DNA from: Numida meleagris
Lineage: Eukaryota; Chordata; Aves; Galliformes; Numididae
Reading direction: 5' to 3'
Assembly (NCBI RefSeq): GCF_002078875.1
Contig: NC_034410.1
Location: 101,234,556-101,298,555, forward strand
Length of the DNA stretch: 64,000 bases
Shown here: piece after piece, positions 11,201-25,100 of the stretch
Layout: the number at the start of each line of letters is the position of its first letter
Numbering within the stretch: position 1 is the first letter of the stretch
Position numbers and translations under genes: made by a program
Notes under the pieces: generated by a model
The model's database searches: none
The model's input: only the letters and a program-made list of their open reading frames with translations
What the model was told of the DNA's origin: nothing

Positions 11201-14200
11201 CGACAGGCTAAAACGTTGCTGTGAATAGAAAGTACATCATAAGGGTTCTCAAATACGAAAGTGGGGCTGGAACAAAGGGCAGGCACCAGACAGACTTCCC
11301 CTGTTGCGATTACCAGCGTGTCACCCTGGTGCCAGCAGTCTGGTGGCGGCAGCGGGCAGCCGCCTCGCACCGAACACCACCAGGCTGCTTTGAAACCCTG
11401 CACAGCCTCGCTTCGTGTGCCGCCTCAGTGCGGCGGAATGAGCTTTATCTCTCCTATTCTGAGAGTGTTTGCTTAAAAGATGAGTTACCACACTTGACAA
11501 TTACTGAATTTCCTAAATGGAGCCTGAGGCTTTGTTGCTATTCTGTACATTGCTGTGTGTGGAGCAGCATGCAGGAGGTGTATTAATCGATGGGCAGCAT
11601 CTCCAAAACAACACTTACATGTCAGCAATGGACATGACCTGTTTGGGTGCTGATGAGATTTCTTCTCTAATAGTGCTGCTGACTCCAGTGCTACGCGAAT
11701 GCTCTTCCTCTGCTTGAATGTGAGGCAATACAAAGAGGTATTGTTTCATGCATATTTTGTTGGGAAAATTACCAAACATTTATATTAGAACATTTGACAA
11801 CGGTGTCAAAAACATTTCCCTGGACTGCTGCTTAATATATCTTAATTATTTGTTTTCCATGTGGTGGTTCTTTTAATCTGTTCTTATTAAAGTCTTCCAC
11901 GTTCCACTAATATTGTCACTGTGTTTCTTTTGAAGGAAACAAGTGTGTGTACCAAAAGATTAGATTATCCTGCCTTTTTTTTAAAAAAAAAAAAAAGGAG
12001 AAATGTCTTCAAAATGAAGTACATCAAAAGTAAAAGTAGGTGACAAATGTTAATATTTGCAAAGTGCTTCTGCTTTGATCCTGCATTTCTATTTTTTTAA
12101 GAGTTTGACAAATGTGTCCTGTGGTTTGGCTTCAAACCTCTTTGCCTAGTGCTTTACTTGACCCACAATCCATTTGATCTTCCACTTGTTTTTTCTCTGT
12201 GCAGGAGGCCTCTGGACTCGATAAAGGATAGTTCTTATCTCCCACTTGCTGCTGTTCAGAGGCATCATTTTTTATTTTTGGTTGGATTAGGTTATTGTGT
12301 CTGTTTGCTTAGGCAGTTTCTAAAGAGATATTCATATTGCTGTTATTCTTTGTGATGGTTGCCTTCCCATTTTCAAGCCAGTAACAGCTAGATCCTATCA
12401 GGACCTGGATGCGCCCATTGATTCTGGCACGGGATGTGAGGCAGCAAAGCTGATGGCTGGCTGCCACTGGGTTCCATCACATAAATTTCACGCACGCTCT
12501 CTACAATACCAGAGTAGAGAAGCTTTCTATTAGTTAATAACCAGATCCCATTAGGAGCTCTGGGGAGGACTTGTCTGGGTACAGGGATCCTATTCATCTT
12601 AGCACCGCCCCAAAACCCAGTCGGCCACTTCTGATCCGGACCCTGGTATTGTCCCTCATGTGCCTGACCTCCTGCGTCCTGATAGCTTCAAAGAAATGGA
12701 GAATAAAGCACAGCCTGAAGTGTATCAGTGCTCACCTGTGTGCCAATCTGGGAAGCTTGAATAAAAGTAGAGGTGCCCCTACAGTACTTCAGGTGGTGAC
12801 AGTGAGGTTACTACTGCCACACTTCAGGACAGCCCTTCTGCCAGGCTCCTGTGTGCCGTGTGTTAACTTTGGTATACCATATTCCTTGCAGGCAGTGGGG
12901 CTTCAGTGCATTGTACTCCAGTTCTGCCCCTAGGAAAAGTCGTGGCCACAGGTGAGATTAATTCCACCAGTGTAGCAAGAGATACGTGTGCATTGAATAA
13001 GGGTGGACGTGAGAAGAAGGGGAGATTGCTTTTAGGAGCAATAGTTACCATGCCTTTCCTGACTGGGGTCATTAGCCAAGGTGTTAGAACAGTAAAAATA
13101 TTTTTGCTGCTGTATTTCTTGTCTTAATGGGAGTGTGACAGCTGTCAGCTCTCCGTCTCATTCCTCCTCCTGCAGAACACATGCTGAGGGAGCAGGGAAG
13201 GCATGTAGCAAGGCATGGAGATTTTCATGGGTACGGTTGGGTGTCAGTAAAAAAAAAAAAAAGAACAACATGAAAAATCCTGAGAATGAGGAAAACGGTG
13301 ATGATGGCACTCAGAGATTCAGGGAGAGCCTAGCTAGGTAAACACTTAATCACTGCACTGGCCTCTTCTGTGTTTGTCTATTACTTTCCATTCTCTCATT
13401 TTTAATGCAGAACTATTTCCTTTTGCTCTTACAAGTGTAGGAATCCTTCTGCAGGCAGCTTTGTATCTTCTAACACTTTACACTTAATCAGGCACTCTAC
13501 CTCTCGCAGGGTGTCAGAACGCTTTTCTTCCGGTGATAACAATTTTATTTTATTAAAAAAAAAAACAACAGCACCAGGGTATAGCACTTTTTTATTTTAA
13601 GGAATATCTGCATCCAGATCAGCTCTTGCTTTCCAACGCTGTTTTCACAGGCATTTCCTGAAGATGGACTATCAGATAAAATGCTGACTTTAGCCTTTTC
13701 TTTATCCTCTGCGTTGGGTATTATTTTATTCCTCTTGTTTGTTTTTGCAGTTTCTTTTTCTAGGTTTTACTGAGAGCACTCTGCCAGAGGATCAGGAGGT
13801 TCAGCACCAGCGGAGTGTCAGCTCAGAAGCTGCGCGTGTCTCTGCTGGAGACATCCCTCAGCTTGCTTTATGATTTATGGCCAAACTAAGATAAACAATT
13901 AATCATAATTAAGGAATGAATCAGATAAAGAAATTTCTCTGCTTGGGGGATCCTTCTGGTGGCCAAAATCTGCTGTAATGTTCCTCATTCCACCTCTCAG
14001 CTTGCAGGAGTCCAAGTGGAAAAGTGGAAATAACCGATGTTTGGTGCAGTGAAATCATAGAACCATAGGAAAAAAAAAAAACATGCAAAATGCAGAATGC
14101 AATCTAATAAACACTAATATTAATTGTTTTATTTTAAAGAGTTCTCCTCTCCTCTGTAGCCTTCCTTCTCTTATACTCTCTCTCCACATACTTACATGTG

Positions 14201-14591
14201 TACACAAATTTCCCAGCTTTTCCTGGGGTAACTCAGAGAACAGCAGGTGTAATGCTCATGTCCTGGGCACCCACGGGCTCAGCAATAGTTGCCTGATTTG
14301 CCTGAAGATGGAATACGTGAGAGGGAAGGGTGTACACAGGATGGACTTGTGTGCCAAAAAGCAGCCTCTTCAAGGAGCTCACCTCCTCCTTGGGTGAACC
14401 ATCTGCTGCGTTATTTTGTTGAACTCCATGCAAAAGGGAAAGGTGTCTTGTAAAAGACAAGAGATGTTAAACCGCACCTAAGAAGCTAATTGCCCAGGGT
14501 CAGTGATGGCTAGAGAGACTGAAAGGCAGGAAGCAGTTTAACTCTGTTTTAGATTGGACACTTACACTAGGATTAAACAGGTCTCCCTGCA
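8257..14591. other. Gene-free stretch with candidate regulatory segments
   Basis: No gene supported. Positions 8460-8700 and 13855-13935 look like conserved non-coding DNA. A small CR1-like scrap (CCAGGTGTGGTTTCACCAGC) sits near 9171-9190. A/T-runs occur at 11012-11031, 11107-11127, 11976-11998, 13248-13262 and 13554-13565. The stretch 12380-13100 has open frames on both strands but no recognisable family. Confidence 0.55.
13889..13929. promoter_or_regulatory. GATA-forkhead-homeodomain-GATA composite
   Basis: AGATAA (13889-13894) overlaps ATAAACAA (13891-13898, forkhead-like). AATTAATCATAATTAA (13898-13913) follows, then AGATAAAG (13923-13929). GATA and forkhead sites together are typical of endoderm enhancers. 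Functional role is inference. Confidence 0.3.
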
Positions 14592-14749
14592 GGGATGACC
14601 CGTCCCTGGACACACTCAAGGTCAGGCTGGATGGGGCTCTGAGCAACCTGATGTAGCTGTAGGTGTCCCTGTTCATTGCAGGGAAGTTGGACTAGATGAC
14701 CTGTAGGTGTTCCTTCCAGATCAAACAGCTCTATGATTCTGATTCTATT
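14592..14749 (+). mobile_element. CR1 LINE 3' fragment
   Basis: CAGGGATGACCCGTCCCTGG and GGAAGTTGGACTAGATGACC lead to a decayed tail (CTATGATTCTGATTCTATTT). About 160 bp, 5'-truncated. Confidence 0.85.
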
Positions 14750-17700
14750 TCCCCTTACAAAGAAACCTAGCTTACCTAGACATCACATTTACAAAGCTGA
14801 GAATCCAGCCTCCAAATACTTCACATTTCTCACACACTGCATGACTTTAACAGATTCTTTGTTCCTTAAACTGCTCTCACTCTGCTGGAAAGGGAGTGCC
14901 ATGGGATTATGAACATGCAGCAGGTTCGGCTGTGCCACGGGGAGCCGCAGAAAAGAGTGAGGAATGCAGAGAGATGAACCCAGTGCATCTCTGAGGAGTG
15001 GTCCTGAGCACTTGTGCTCTGCACACCTGAGCTGCTGCTCTGCTCAGTTCTGATGTTTTGCCATCCACTTCAAATTTTTCATGTTTTCCTGATGCAGCCA
15101 AATGGGCATCCCAAGAGTTCAAAATCTGCTCTGTGTCTGTTGCAGTCAGGTCCTGCTTTCCTAGGCCTGTTTTTAATGTTACTTATGTGAGTAAGCCATG
15201 CCAATGCAATTGTGGGTTGACCCCCTTCATGGGTATGGACTAACCCTAACCCCACTAAGGATTTGGTCTGTGAGATGCACTTCTGTACCTCTAATCCGTG
15301 CCTCTGCTCCTCTGTTTGTCCTGTTTCAGCCCAAATGTGACCCTGTCTGGTGGGAGGCTGCCCAGCACTGTGTCTCAGGCAGAGCCTGGCCCAGGAAGAG
15401 GCAATGCCAGCCTTGGCTGTGGTGGGAGGCTCACCCTTGCTGGCTCTCCTCCACACCATGCAACAAGTGGAAAGTCTGCCTTTCACTTTTGCATTTGTGG
15501 AAGTGTGACTGGCTTTTTGCCTTGACACTAGAAGAGCTGAGAGCCTCCAGGGAGGATGGAATAGCAGGAAGAAAAGTAAGCACAGCAGCCTGTGGAGTGG
15601 AAACTTTTGTAAGTGGGGTAGTTCGGTGTTGTTATAACACCTGTCAAGAGTAGGAAATAATACCTTGACCCTTTCCTAGCACTGCTCAGGCAGGTGCTGA
15701 TACAGTGATGGATGTTACTTTACACAGGGAGAAGGGGGAGGCAGGAGGAGGGGCTCATTTTTTTCTGCAGAAATGCATACAGTAAAAGGTGCAGATTTAG
15801 CAGGTCTGGAAATGCTGGGAAAGGGCAGTGAAGGATAAGCATGTCAGAAATCATGTTGGCAGAAGGCAAAGGAATAGAACTTAAATATAAGTGAGTAAAC
15901 AGAGTTGATCTACAAGTCCAGCCTGAACCAACTTCACATGGAAACTTAAACTTTGAACATGCATAGATACTTTATATGAACAATTTTCCACTTTAAGGAA
16001 TGGCTGTCGTTTCTGGGTCTGGCCAGGTTTGGCTTGCAAGTTGTAGCACTGTCAAATGATCAGGCAAAATTTGTTGCCTGCCTTGAAACGGGAAATACTG
16101 AAAATCCCATGAGAACCGGTGGTTTTGGAGACATGAAAGATTTGATCTTGATGTAGCAAGACAAGTAGTTGTGCCTGAACCTCAGTACATGAGTAGCTCC
16201 TTTATTTTGTGGGACTATGCAGAGAGATACCCCACACAATCCTTTCTTCATATGGTCTTATTAGGTATCCAGACTTCTGTGAAAATTCCAAAATGAAGAT
16301 CAACATCTTGCGAAGTTCTCACTCTAGGCTCTCTAAGTTTGCTCTTTTGTCCAGTAAGATGCCACTAACACGAACAATGCAAGTAAAACTGATAATTTTG
16401 GTTTAATATCAACCTTTCGCGAGTAGCTTGTTGTTGTCTTCAAACAATTGCTAACCAGAAGTGTTATCTGAACCTTACATATTATTTGAGGCATCCACTT
16501 AACTATAATCAGTCACTGACCAAGGAAAATCTTAGAAAGGATGGGTAAAGAGATAATCTTCTGCCTGTCCATTCTGCAGTTAAGTTTGTCTTCCTGCTTG
16601 CTGCTGAAGATAGCAGACTCTCTTTCCATTGTTCTCCCCAGCAGATGACCAGTGTGGGCCCTACCTATCATCACTGGGCTCCTCTGCGCCCCAGCCTTTC
16701 TCCTTGCTCCCTCGTCTTCCATTTGCTGCTTTCTGTAGCATTTGGAGCAGAGCAGCTGAAAACACCTTCTTTTCCCCCATCATTCTCATCTTCCATTTGC
16801 CCTTGTCTCCTCAGAAATGAGTAATCCACTTTTGCCAAAGAGCAGGAGAGTCCTGGACAATCTAGGTCTTTTGTACAAGACTTCCATAATTCTCTTGGGA
16901 AAATGGTCACCACGGCCTTTATTTTGGCCAATAGTGTGACTTTGTTCACATCCAAATCTGCAGCAGATCATTCTGCTTTGTGCATGACAGCACTGGGAGT
17001 TTGTCATTCTGTCTTACTTGGCTCTTTCCTGGGCTTAAATGACAAAATAATATTTTCAGAAAAAACAGAGGGTTGTTTGTTTGTTTGCTTGCTTTGCCCC
17101 AGAATAAATAGTCTCTCATGAAGTATACCTGAAAAATTCCAGGAAGCCTTCTCTTTTGTAACCCATCACACACAGTATTTTACCCATCACACACTGTTTT
17201 TCTTCTGGAGTGTTTTTCTTCTGGAGCAACTGAGGAGGTTTTATTTTCACTTTGCTTCTCCCTTGCCTTCCCCCACATCCCCATTTTTCTTCTTCTATTA
17301 TTACCTTAAACAATGCCTTATTGGAAAGTGTACTCTTTCTAAAGTTGCTTTGTTAAAAAGCAAAACAAATACCACATAAACAACGGTGAATAACAAACTT
17401 CCCCAAATTTCCCACAGAAACAACTTTGACTTTGAAACTGGAAAGCACTGGCACATGGTGCTGCTGGGCCCAGATGTTACATCCTGGGTAAACCACAGTC
17501 ACCCTCCGGTTGCTCTGCTGACTTATTTTTCCACTTGATGCTCTTCCATTGAGCCCCAAGGTTTCCAGGTTCAGATACCAACATCCACAGAGACCAGCTA
17601 ATTGGCAAAGAGAGACTGGAGTGTATATCAAAATCACATTCCCTCTGCTTCCTCACTCCATGTCTTTCCACCCCAAAGATGCCAAATTGGGCCAGGGCAC

Positions 17701-18182
17701 TCAAGGAAGGTGTCTATAAGGAGAAAGGTGTAGTGGAGACTATATTTCCATCAGTGTGTAGATGAAGCGAAGCTGAGAAAGACCTCTTGAGTTGGAGCCA
17801 CGGGCATGTATCTGAATGATTTTTTTCCCCAAAGACCAGGAGCTGCCGTTCCTCCTTCCTCCACCCTCATGAGCTTTCAGGTAGAAGAAAAGAGAGTGTC
17901 CCACAAGTGTAGAACTACACACTCTTAGCTAACCCTGGTGCCCTGTTGCAGGCAGAGGACTGGTGAGCTCTCCCCTTCCAGGCAGGACCCTGAAGATCCC
18001 TCTTACCCTGCAGCTGGTTATTTTATTGTGGGCACCCACAAAATAACCACACTATAGGAAGTTGTGGGCTGCTGCCATTTTTGCACTGCTTGGTGTTCAT
18101 GAAGGACTGAAAGAAGGGGGGATAAAGGAAAAAGCATGCAAAATCCTTTCCCATTTCTTTTTTAAACCATACATGACTCTTA
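14750..18182. other. Gene-free stretch
   Basis: Unique sequence. Open frames at 15079-15528 (minus) and 15198-15653 (plus) overlap each other and resemble nothing. A duplicated unit (TTTACCCATCACACAC / GTAACCCATCACACAC) near 17159-17196 is the only local repeat noticed. Confidence 0.55.
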
Positions 18183-18470
18183 ATCATAGAATCATAGAAT
18201 TGCTAAGGTTGGAGGAGACTTCCAAAATCATGTAGTCCACATCGTGTATCATGTAATCATGTAATCCACATCCACATACCACCAATATTTCCCCACTAAA
18301 CCATGTCCCTTAATACCACATCTAAATGCTTCTTGAACACCTCCAGGAGTGATGACATAACCACCTCCCTGGGCAGCCCATTCCAGCACCTGACCATATA
18401 ATGATACATCCTTACCAAATATTTGAAGGCTATGATCATTTTCTTACTTTTGGAAGGACCTTACGCCTAG
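18183..18470 (-). mobile_element. CR1 LINE 3' fragment, inverted
   Basis: AATCATAGAATCATAGAATT tail, then AAGGTTGGAGGAGACTTCC, CACCTCCAGGAGTGATGAC and CCTCCCTGGGCAGCCCATTC: the inverted 3' end of CR1. A local duplication of ATCATGTAATC lies inside. Inactive. Confidence 0.9.
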
Positions 18471-20301
18471 CAGATTTATTATATCTTGTTTCTAGAGGAA
18501 TTTCTATATTTTAAATTATCCTTTGGGCCCAGAGCTGTGTAAAGTACTCAGGCACCTTCATTTTATTTTGGTGACGATTAATATGTGTTAATTTTTTTAA
18601 TATCCTGCCACATCTGTGGTGCTGACATCACAGGAATAACTTATTCTGGCTGATACTCCTGGGTGAATCTGAAGTCGCTCACACGAGGACCATGCAGCAC
18701 ATACAACTTGTGTACAGGCAGATGTATATGGCTTTTTCTGCATTGTCCTACCAATGACCCCTTCTGTAATCAGGCAGAAATCATGCTCCTGAAGAGTGGG
18801 AGGTAGTGCTGCTTCCATGCTGGCCTGTTCCTGGGCCCCCGCTGCACAGACATTGCCAACAGTAACAAATTGCTCTGAGTTATGTGCAGCAGTTTAGTGA
18901 TGTGGACTGGTTATTTATTAGAGAGGGAGCTGAGACAACAGCAAAGGGCAAAAGTGGGAATTTAAAAAATATCCAAATCAAATGAAATGAATCTGCTTTG
19001 GCTAGAACGCTGCTCTCCCATTTCTCACTTCTGGATCTAACCTTATTTATCTAATGGAGGGGTACACATAGAGATTTGAATGCAAACTCCCTACAGATAA
19101 AGAAATGTTCCCAGAGGTTGTGTATAAAGGTGACAGAGTTGGACTAAACTGCATATCCAGAGGTGACAAACTAGTCTTTTATTGTTTTGTTAGTCATAGT
19201 TTCCTAGGCGTAAACCTGGCTGAGACATTGGTTGCCTTGCTCAGAGGCACCTTTCAATGTGAAGAAGTGTAATTAAAATAAGAGACCTCCTTCCATGCTC
19301 TTGAAAGGAGAAGCCAGTGTGAGTGAGAACACTGTTTGGTGGAAGCCAGGTCAATGGAGGTCACTGGAGCAATGTTGATTGCCAGGAGCAGAGAGCCAGA
19401 TACCATGTTTGTTTTGATGTGGAAAAGAAACTTCTTTGTTTAATGTCATGAGACTACAAATTCGGGGTTTCAAAAATGAGAGAGGAGCTGTTGATGGTGA
19501 CCCTTTCATGGCTGTATTAACATGCAAAAGCAATGCCATTAGACTACCGGTCTGCACAGATAACTAAGTTTCGCCCTCAGTACTTCTGCGTGATGCAGAG
19601 GTCTGAAAGGATGAAGATACTTTGGTGAGGTACCTGCTCAGCAGGAAAGTGCTGGCTCCTGAGAAGCAAAGGGCCTCACAGGCAGACCAAGATCTGCCTG
19701 GCAGCAATATGACCCAGACTTGTAAAGAATAAGAGAGTGGGAAGAGGTGTTGATGCAAACTCCAGGGCAAGAAGCAGGCTGTATTGAATAAGTGCCTCTC
19801 CCTTCCCTGGATCCCTGCTTGGGGGGCCTAATTTACTTCTGTGAAGCCCTAGGGAAGCAAGACGTTTTTCAGATGGATCAGTAAGTGTGGCACATTTCCC
19901 TGGGAACAGAGGCCTTGGGATCGGCTGCTGCCATTGCTCATTTCTTGAGGCTGTCCTTCCAAAATCCCACAGCACGACAAGGGAGCGACTTCCACACCAT
20001 GCTGAAGGAGTACCAGATAGCCACATTTTTAAATAGATGCTGACCAATAGATTCCACTGGAAAAATAATTTTAGTAATGGCTACAAGCTGCTGCTTGGAT
20101 CTACCTAATCGCTGTGGGGACTGTGTCTCCAGGATCAAAGTCTGCAATAAAAACTGAGATTGGCTTGATTCACACTGAATCAGCTCCTCCTCAACAAACA
20201 TAAAAGAGTGTGCATGACTTCCGCAGGCACCGCCCTCCACAGACAGCTGCTATCAGACCACTTGCGTCATTGTTCTTTCTGTACCAGAAAACCCAATACA
20301 G

Positions 20302-20302
<1 letters not shown>

Positions 20303-20336
<34 letters not shown>
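20303..20336. repeat. (CAA)n microsatellite
   Basis: About 11 uninterrupted CAA units, followed by a T-run/A-run. Non-coding; likely polymorphic. Confidence 0.95.
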
Positions 20337-22015
20337 AGGACTTTTTTTAAAAAAAAAAAACAACAACTTGGTTTTGTAACCATGAAACATATTGGATTAT
20401 CTTTTTCTTTTCCTCTTTCTCTATTCTTTTTTTTTCCCATTCTCTGATTTGCTGAATAATGCAGTATATGAACTCTTACAATTTCCCTTCTTCAGCCTCT
20501 CCCTGATATTTCTGCATTTCCTTGGCTTTGGAGGCACACTGACCAGTTAAAGCAAAAATAGGTGGATCCTGGATGTGTTTCACTCACCAGAAAAGAAAAG
20601 TCACTGGAAGAGAGAACAAAACTTTTCAAAGTGTACAGGTCCCAAAATCTTTTGAAGGTGGTGACACCTGAAAACTGGATGTAACATTGAAAGTCTAGCT
20701 CACTGCTGAAAAGGCATTTCTGTTACTTGGGCACCATGAGCAGATAAGTAGGGGATGCTTCTCACCACCTTGTGAGCATACAGTGAAAATTTATGGGAAA
20801 CTGCAGTGTTTCCAATCAAATGTAATGGACTTTAATAATTTTATATATTTTTTATACACATGATTAACAATATGTCTAGATCCACCCAAAACTCCAAAGC
20901 CAAATCAGCTTTGGGATGGAATAGAGGAATTCACTTTTTCCTCACTTTCACTGCTGGGACGGACAGCCTTCCTCCCTTATGAGGTAATTTAATTTTCACA
21001 TTATGCTTTATGGGATATCCTTTATTTACCCAATGTTTTCCTGTCGAGTCTTTTCAGACTATGAATCTTGTATATTTTATATACACAAAGGTGACTTTTC
21101 CTTCCTTTAATGACCGTGGCTTATCAGTGCAGGCAACCGATACTGGACTCATAAATATGTCATTCTCCAGTCTGCGGCAGCCCCTTCTGCTTTATAAGAC
21201 TGCTCCTTGCTTCTCGCTCCTCCTTCGCTCCCTGCGTCTCCGTGGTCCACTTATCCCCACAGCTCCGCTCAACTCACCATTGGCCAGTATAAATAAATCA
21301 CTGATTTAAGCTATAGGTGAAAATCACTGTGAAAAGAGCACGCAGAGGAATGTAATACAAGGTCGGTGGAGCCAGCGCCTTCCGACTCCAATTAAACATT
21401 TCCTGTAAGTCGGTGCCAATTGTGCATCTTGTAAGAACATTTGAAAGCAGGAGCTTGAACTCTAAGGGACCCTCTCGCCTCAAAACCTGTTTCCTGTTTA
21501 ACAAGATTTAACAAGCAGAACCTAATATGCGCCATCAGCAACAGAAGTCATTGTAAATTGCTCCAATGTGCAAAGGTATTGTGTTTCCTCTCTGCCCTGA
21601 ACGCCTGCTGGCTCTGCCAGCCTGTCACCGGGTGGCTGTGGCACGACGCCTCAGTGCCACAGGACACCACAGGCTTGGGTAGGCTCAGCAATTTTGCTGA
21701 GAGAGGTGTAAAGAAAGGGTGAAAACACAGCCTTTTCCAAAGGGATCAAAGATCATTGGGTGAAAGCATCAAAGCTTCACCCCACCCCACTCTCTGAGTT
21801 TTGTACAGAGGATAACTTGCTGTCTGTGTTAATATTACCAGCTTTTGGATGTGCAATCAGATATGGGCAGAGAGGTCGTGATGACCTCAGCCTCTATGTG
21901 ATGTGCATTCTGGCGGTGGCTGCAATGGGGACACTGAAAGCATGTTTACTGTGGCCAGGCACTGAGCACACAAGCCTGCTTCTTAGAGATCTGTACAGTG
22001 GTAATAAACATCCAT

Positions 22016-22138
22016 CTATATATGTATATTCATATGTAAAATACATATGTTTTAAAAACGTATGTATATCTATATCTCCCTATATATTATAGATAGATAT
22101 TTACATTACATCTATCTATCTATCTATCTATCTATCTA
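22016..22138. repeat. AT-rich tract with (ATCT)n microsatellite
   Basis: TATATGTATATT-type sequence leads into seven ATCT units (22110-22138). The preceding AGATAGATAT (22091-22100) is complementary to the array, so a hairpin is possible. Confidence 0.9.
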
Positions 22139-25100
22139 CGTATAACAGTTACTAATTTCAATGTACTATGTTCCCTGTACCTCTTGCTCAAAGCCAAAAT
22201 GTCTAGGACTTAGGATATATCCTCCAACTGCTCCTGAGATAACCATAACAATGTCTGGGGCAAAAATCCTATCGTTTGTTGTGAACACTCGTGGAATCCA
22301 TATACCAAAAATAAGTAAATGTGACTGAAGTTTCCAAGTGCATAGCCAGTGTCTTGCCACTATTCCAAGATCAGCTGCCATTCCCACCTGTGACACCCCA
22401 ACACCAGCCAACAAACAGGCAAGAGCCTGTGAGCAAAGAGAGGGGTAAGTATTCAAAAGCACAAGATAAATGCTGTAAAATGGAGTTTACTACAATGAAG
22501 GTAGCTCCATCCTCAATACTACTCGCAAACTGATAAATAAATTTCAGCTATGGATGTTAAAATTATAATCGTTTTCCTCAAAGAGGTTGTGAACTTGAGA
22601 TATAAGACATACAAAAACTGATTGCCCATTGTCAGGGTGGAGGAGAAGTTTAGAAATTGAGTGCAGGTTCTTCAGCTATGCATTAAACGGGCTGTTATTT
22701 ATTTGACATCCATCATTTAGGGGTATAACATAAACAGGGGGAGGATAGGTCTTTACTGAAGAAGTTTCCTCAGCTTCAGCGTTGGCTTTCTAGTTTGCGT
22801 GTGGCTGTGGGACCACTCACTTCACATTCATTTATTTGATTGCTGCATTACTCCCCATCCAAGCTGAGCTTGGAGCTGCAAACACAACCTAAAACCAGCC
22901 AACAAAAGCCTTCAGCTGGTTTTTCTTCTTCTTCAGTGGTCCAGGCCTCAAAGAGAAATTCCTCACATTTCCCATACCCTGACCTCACCCTCTCTGTTGC
23001 TACCTGGGACCTTATCAAACATGTTCGTGTCAAATAGAACTAACAATTGCAACATTTACACAAAAGCAAGAAGCCAATTGATATGTCCCAGTCTGTTCTT
23101 TGCCAGAGGCCCTATTAATATCCCCTGCGCACTGCCAGTCATGGGAACATGGCAGATGCTGCCTGGCTGTGACAAGTTATCCACATTACCAGGCCACGTT
23201 GTGTGTGCATGTGTGGCATGAGATTAGAGAGGCTGCCTCACTGGGAGGCATGCCGGTGGGATTTGTGGAGATGCTTGCTCAGGAGGTTGACAACTCGGTA
23301 GCACAGTGGTTTTTTTTGTACCTGTGGCCACTGGAATGGCCATTGTAGTGGAGGTGGGCTTGAAGAGCTGTTTTGGGACACTGTTAAAACAGCTGAATAA
23401 AAGCAAGGCATCCAAACGTGAGGTACAAGGCTCCCTTACCTCTCCCTCCATATACAAACAGTGCAGAGTTGTCTCACACACAAACTGGGAGATGAGCTTT
23501 AGGCTTCTTCTCAACTTGCATGAAACCATCTGAGTACACATCAGAAAAGAACAATACTCCCTCCCCAGATTGGGGTGCAAGGGAATGCTTTTAACATAAT
23601 TGCTCATAATTGTTAGCACTGACAGCTGAAATATTATTAGAACCACACCTGGGAGGAGTAAATAAGGTGTGAGAAAAGCACCTGAGGCTGCTCTCCTTCA
23701 CTGCCATGCAGAGAAGCAGGTAATGCAGATTGTGCTAGGGCTGGTGCAAGCTGATGGTTTAATTTGGTATGGAGATGAGGTATGGCTGAAGAGGGAAGAG
23801 CTTCCAGTCCCCAGAATCTAGATATAATATCACTTGTTGATGCTTTGGTACCTATATGCTGAAGCTGCTAGCTTTATTGTCTTCCGAAATCATGTATAAA
23901 ACCAGGACAGGGTATGATGCACTGTTGACTTGAGTAAAACCATCCCTTTCTGCTACGATGTGACAGCACAGGCACAGAAATACTATATCCTGGGATCTTG
24001 GGATCTGCGGCAGCAAATAAGTGTATCAGGCCACTTCTCTAGAGCAGGAGCACATAGGAGGGAGGTGAGACTCCTGCTTGTGGAACCAGCAGTTCAGACA
24101 CAGCCTGGAAGGGACCCACACAAAGCACTTGTATGCAGGGAAATAGAGTCACCTTTATACCCTGTTTTTAGAGTGTGTGACTTGGATTTATACCAAGTCT
24201 CTTGTGCACAGCTGGGCATTAAAATCAGAATCTGAGTCTTACGAGTCTGCCTGAGAGGAGGATGGGGACAGACAAACATTTCCAGACAGGCGGTGGAGTG
24301 GATTAGCACAAAAGAGGATGCAGACCTCAGTCATTCAGCTGCCAGCAGAAAGGAGGGGGAGTACAGTTAGGCAGCTGGTGGAGAAACAGGTGCAGAGAAG
24401 GTTTCCTGGTAGCCATGCTGTCATCCGGCTTTGAACCCTCAGCTCCTCAGTAAATCTTCTCTTTTGGAAAACTCTCTTCAAAGTTTCATTTCCTCATGCT
24501 CCTAAAATAGTTTTTGATAAGCAACTTGTCCTACTGATAAAGCCCTTTTGGTTACATTCCTAGAAATCTATTTTCATGTTTTCTCACTGTGCTTCAGCTG
24601 CTTGCATTCCCATTTGGAAAAAAATCTCAATAAAAAAAAAAAACATCTAGTCAAGGTTTAACACAACACAAAGATGAAATGGTTCGGTTTAGCAGCACAG
24701 CAGGACCTTGTCTGTCAACTGAAATTCCAAGAAATATCATTAATGTGTGATGATAGAACCCATTTCTAACCTCTCACTGGAGAGACATGGGGACTGCACT
24801 GGCACAGGGGCTCCTGGGCAGTCCCAGGTGGCAGATAAAGCAAGTTGGCAGAGTACACGGGGGCAAAACCATCAAATCGCTTTGTAACCCAGTCCACATC
24901 TCGATTGTCCCCACCACACAGTATTTCCCCACTGCTCTCCTGTCAATGAACTTTTGCCAGAACTCCTCACTTAGCTTTCTGGTGCCTGTGGCATTGTGTT
25001 GTCCTGTATCTCTTGTCTATTTTGACACATAGATATGAAGATTTGCCCGGGAGAAAGTTGGCCATTCTGCTTGGTAGAGCATGAGTTTTCACAGCGATTC

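Noticed and set aside
12906..13127. Basic run followed by a hydrophobic segment, faintly like a retroviral envelope processing site
   Set aside because: Too short, with no supporting gag, pol, LTR or further envelope sequence in any frame nearby.
15079..15653. Overlapping open frames on both strands
   Set aside because: Neither shows a family, signal peptide or splice structure; no support for a gene.
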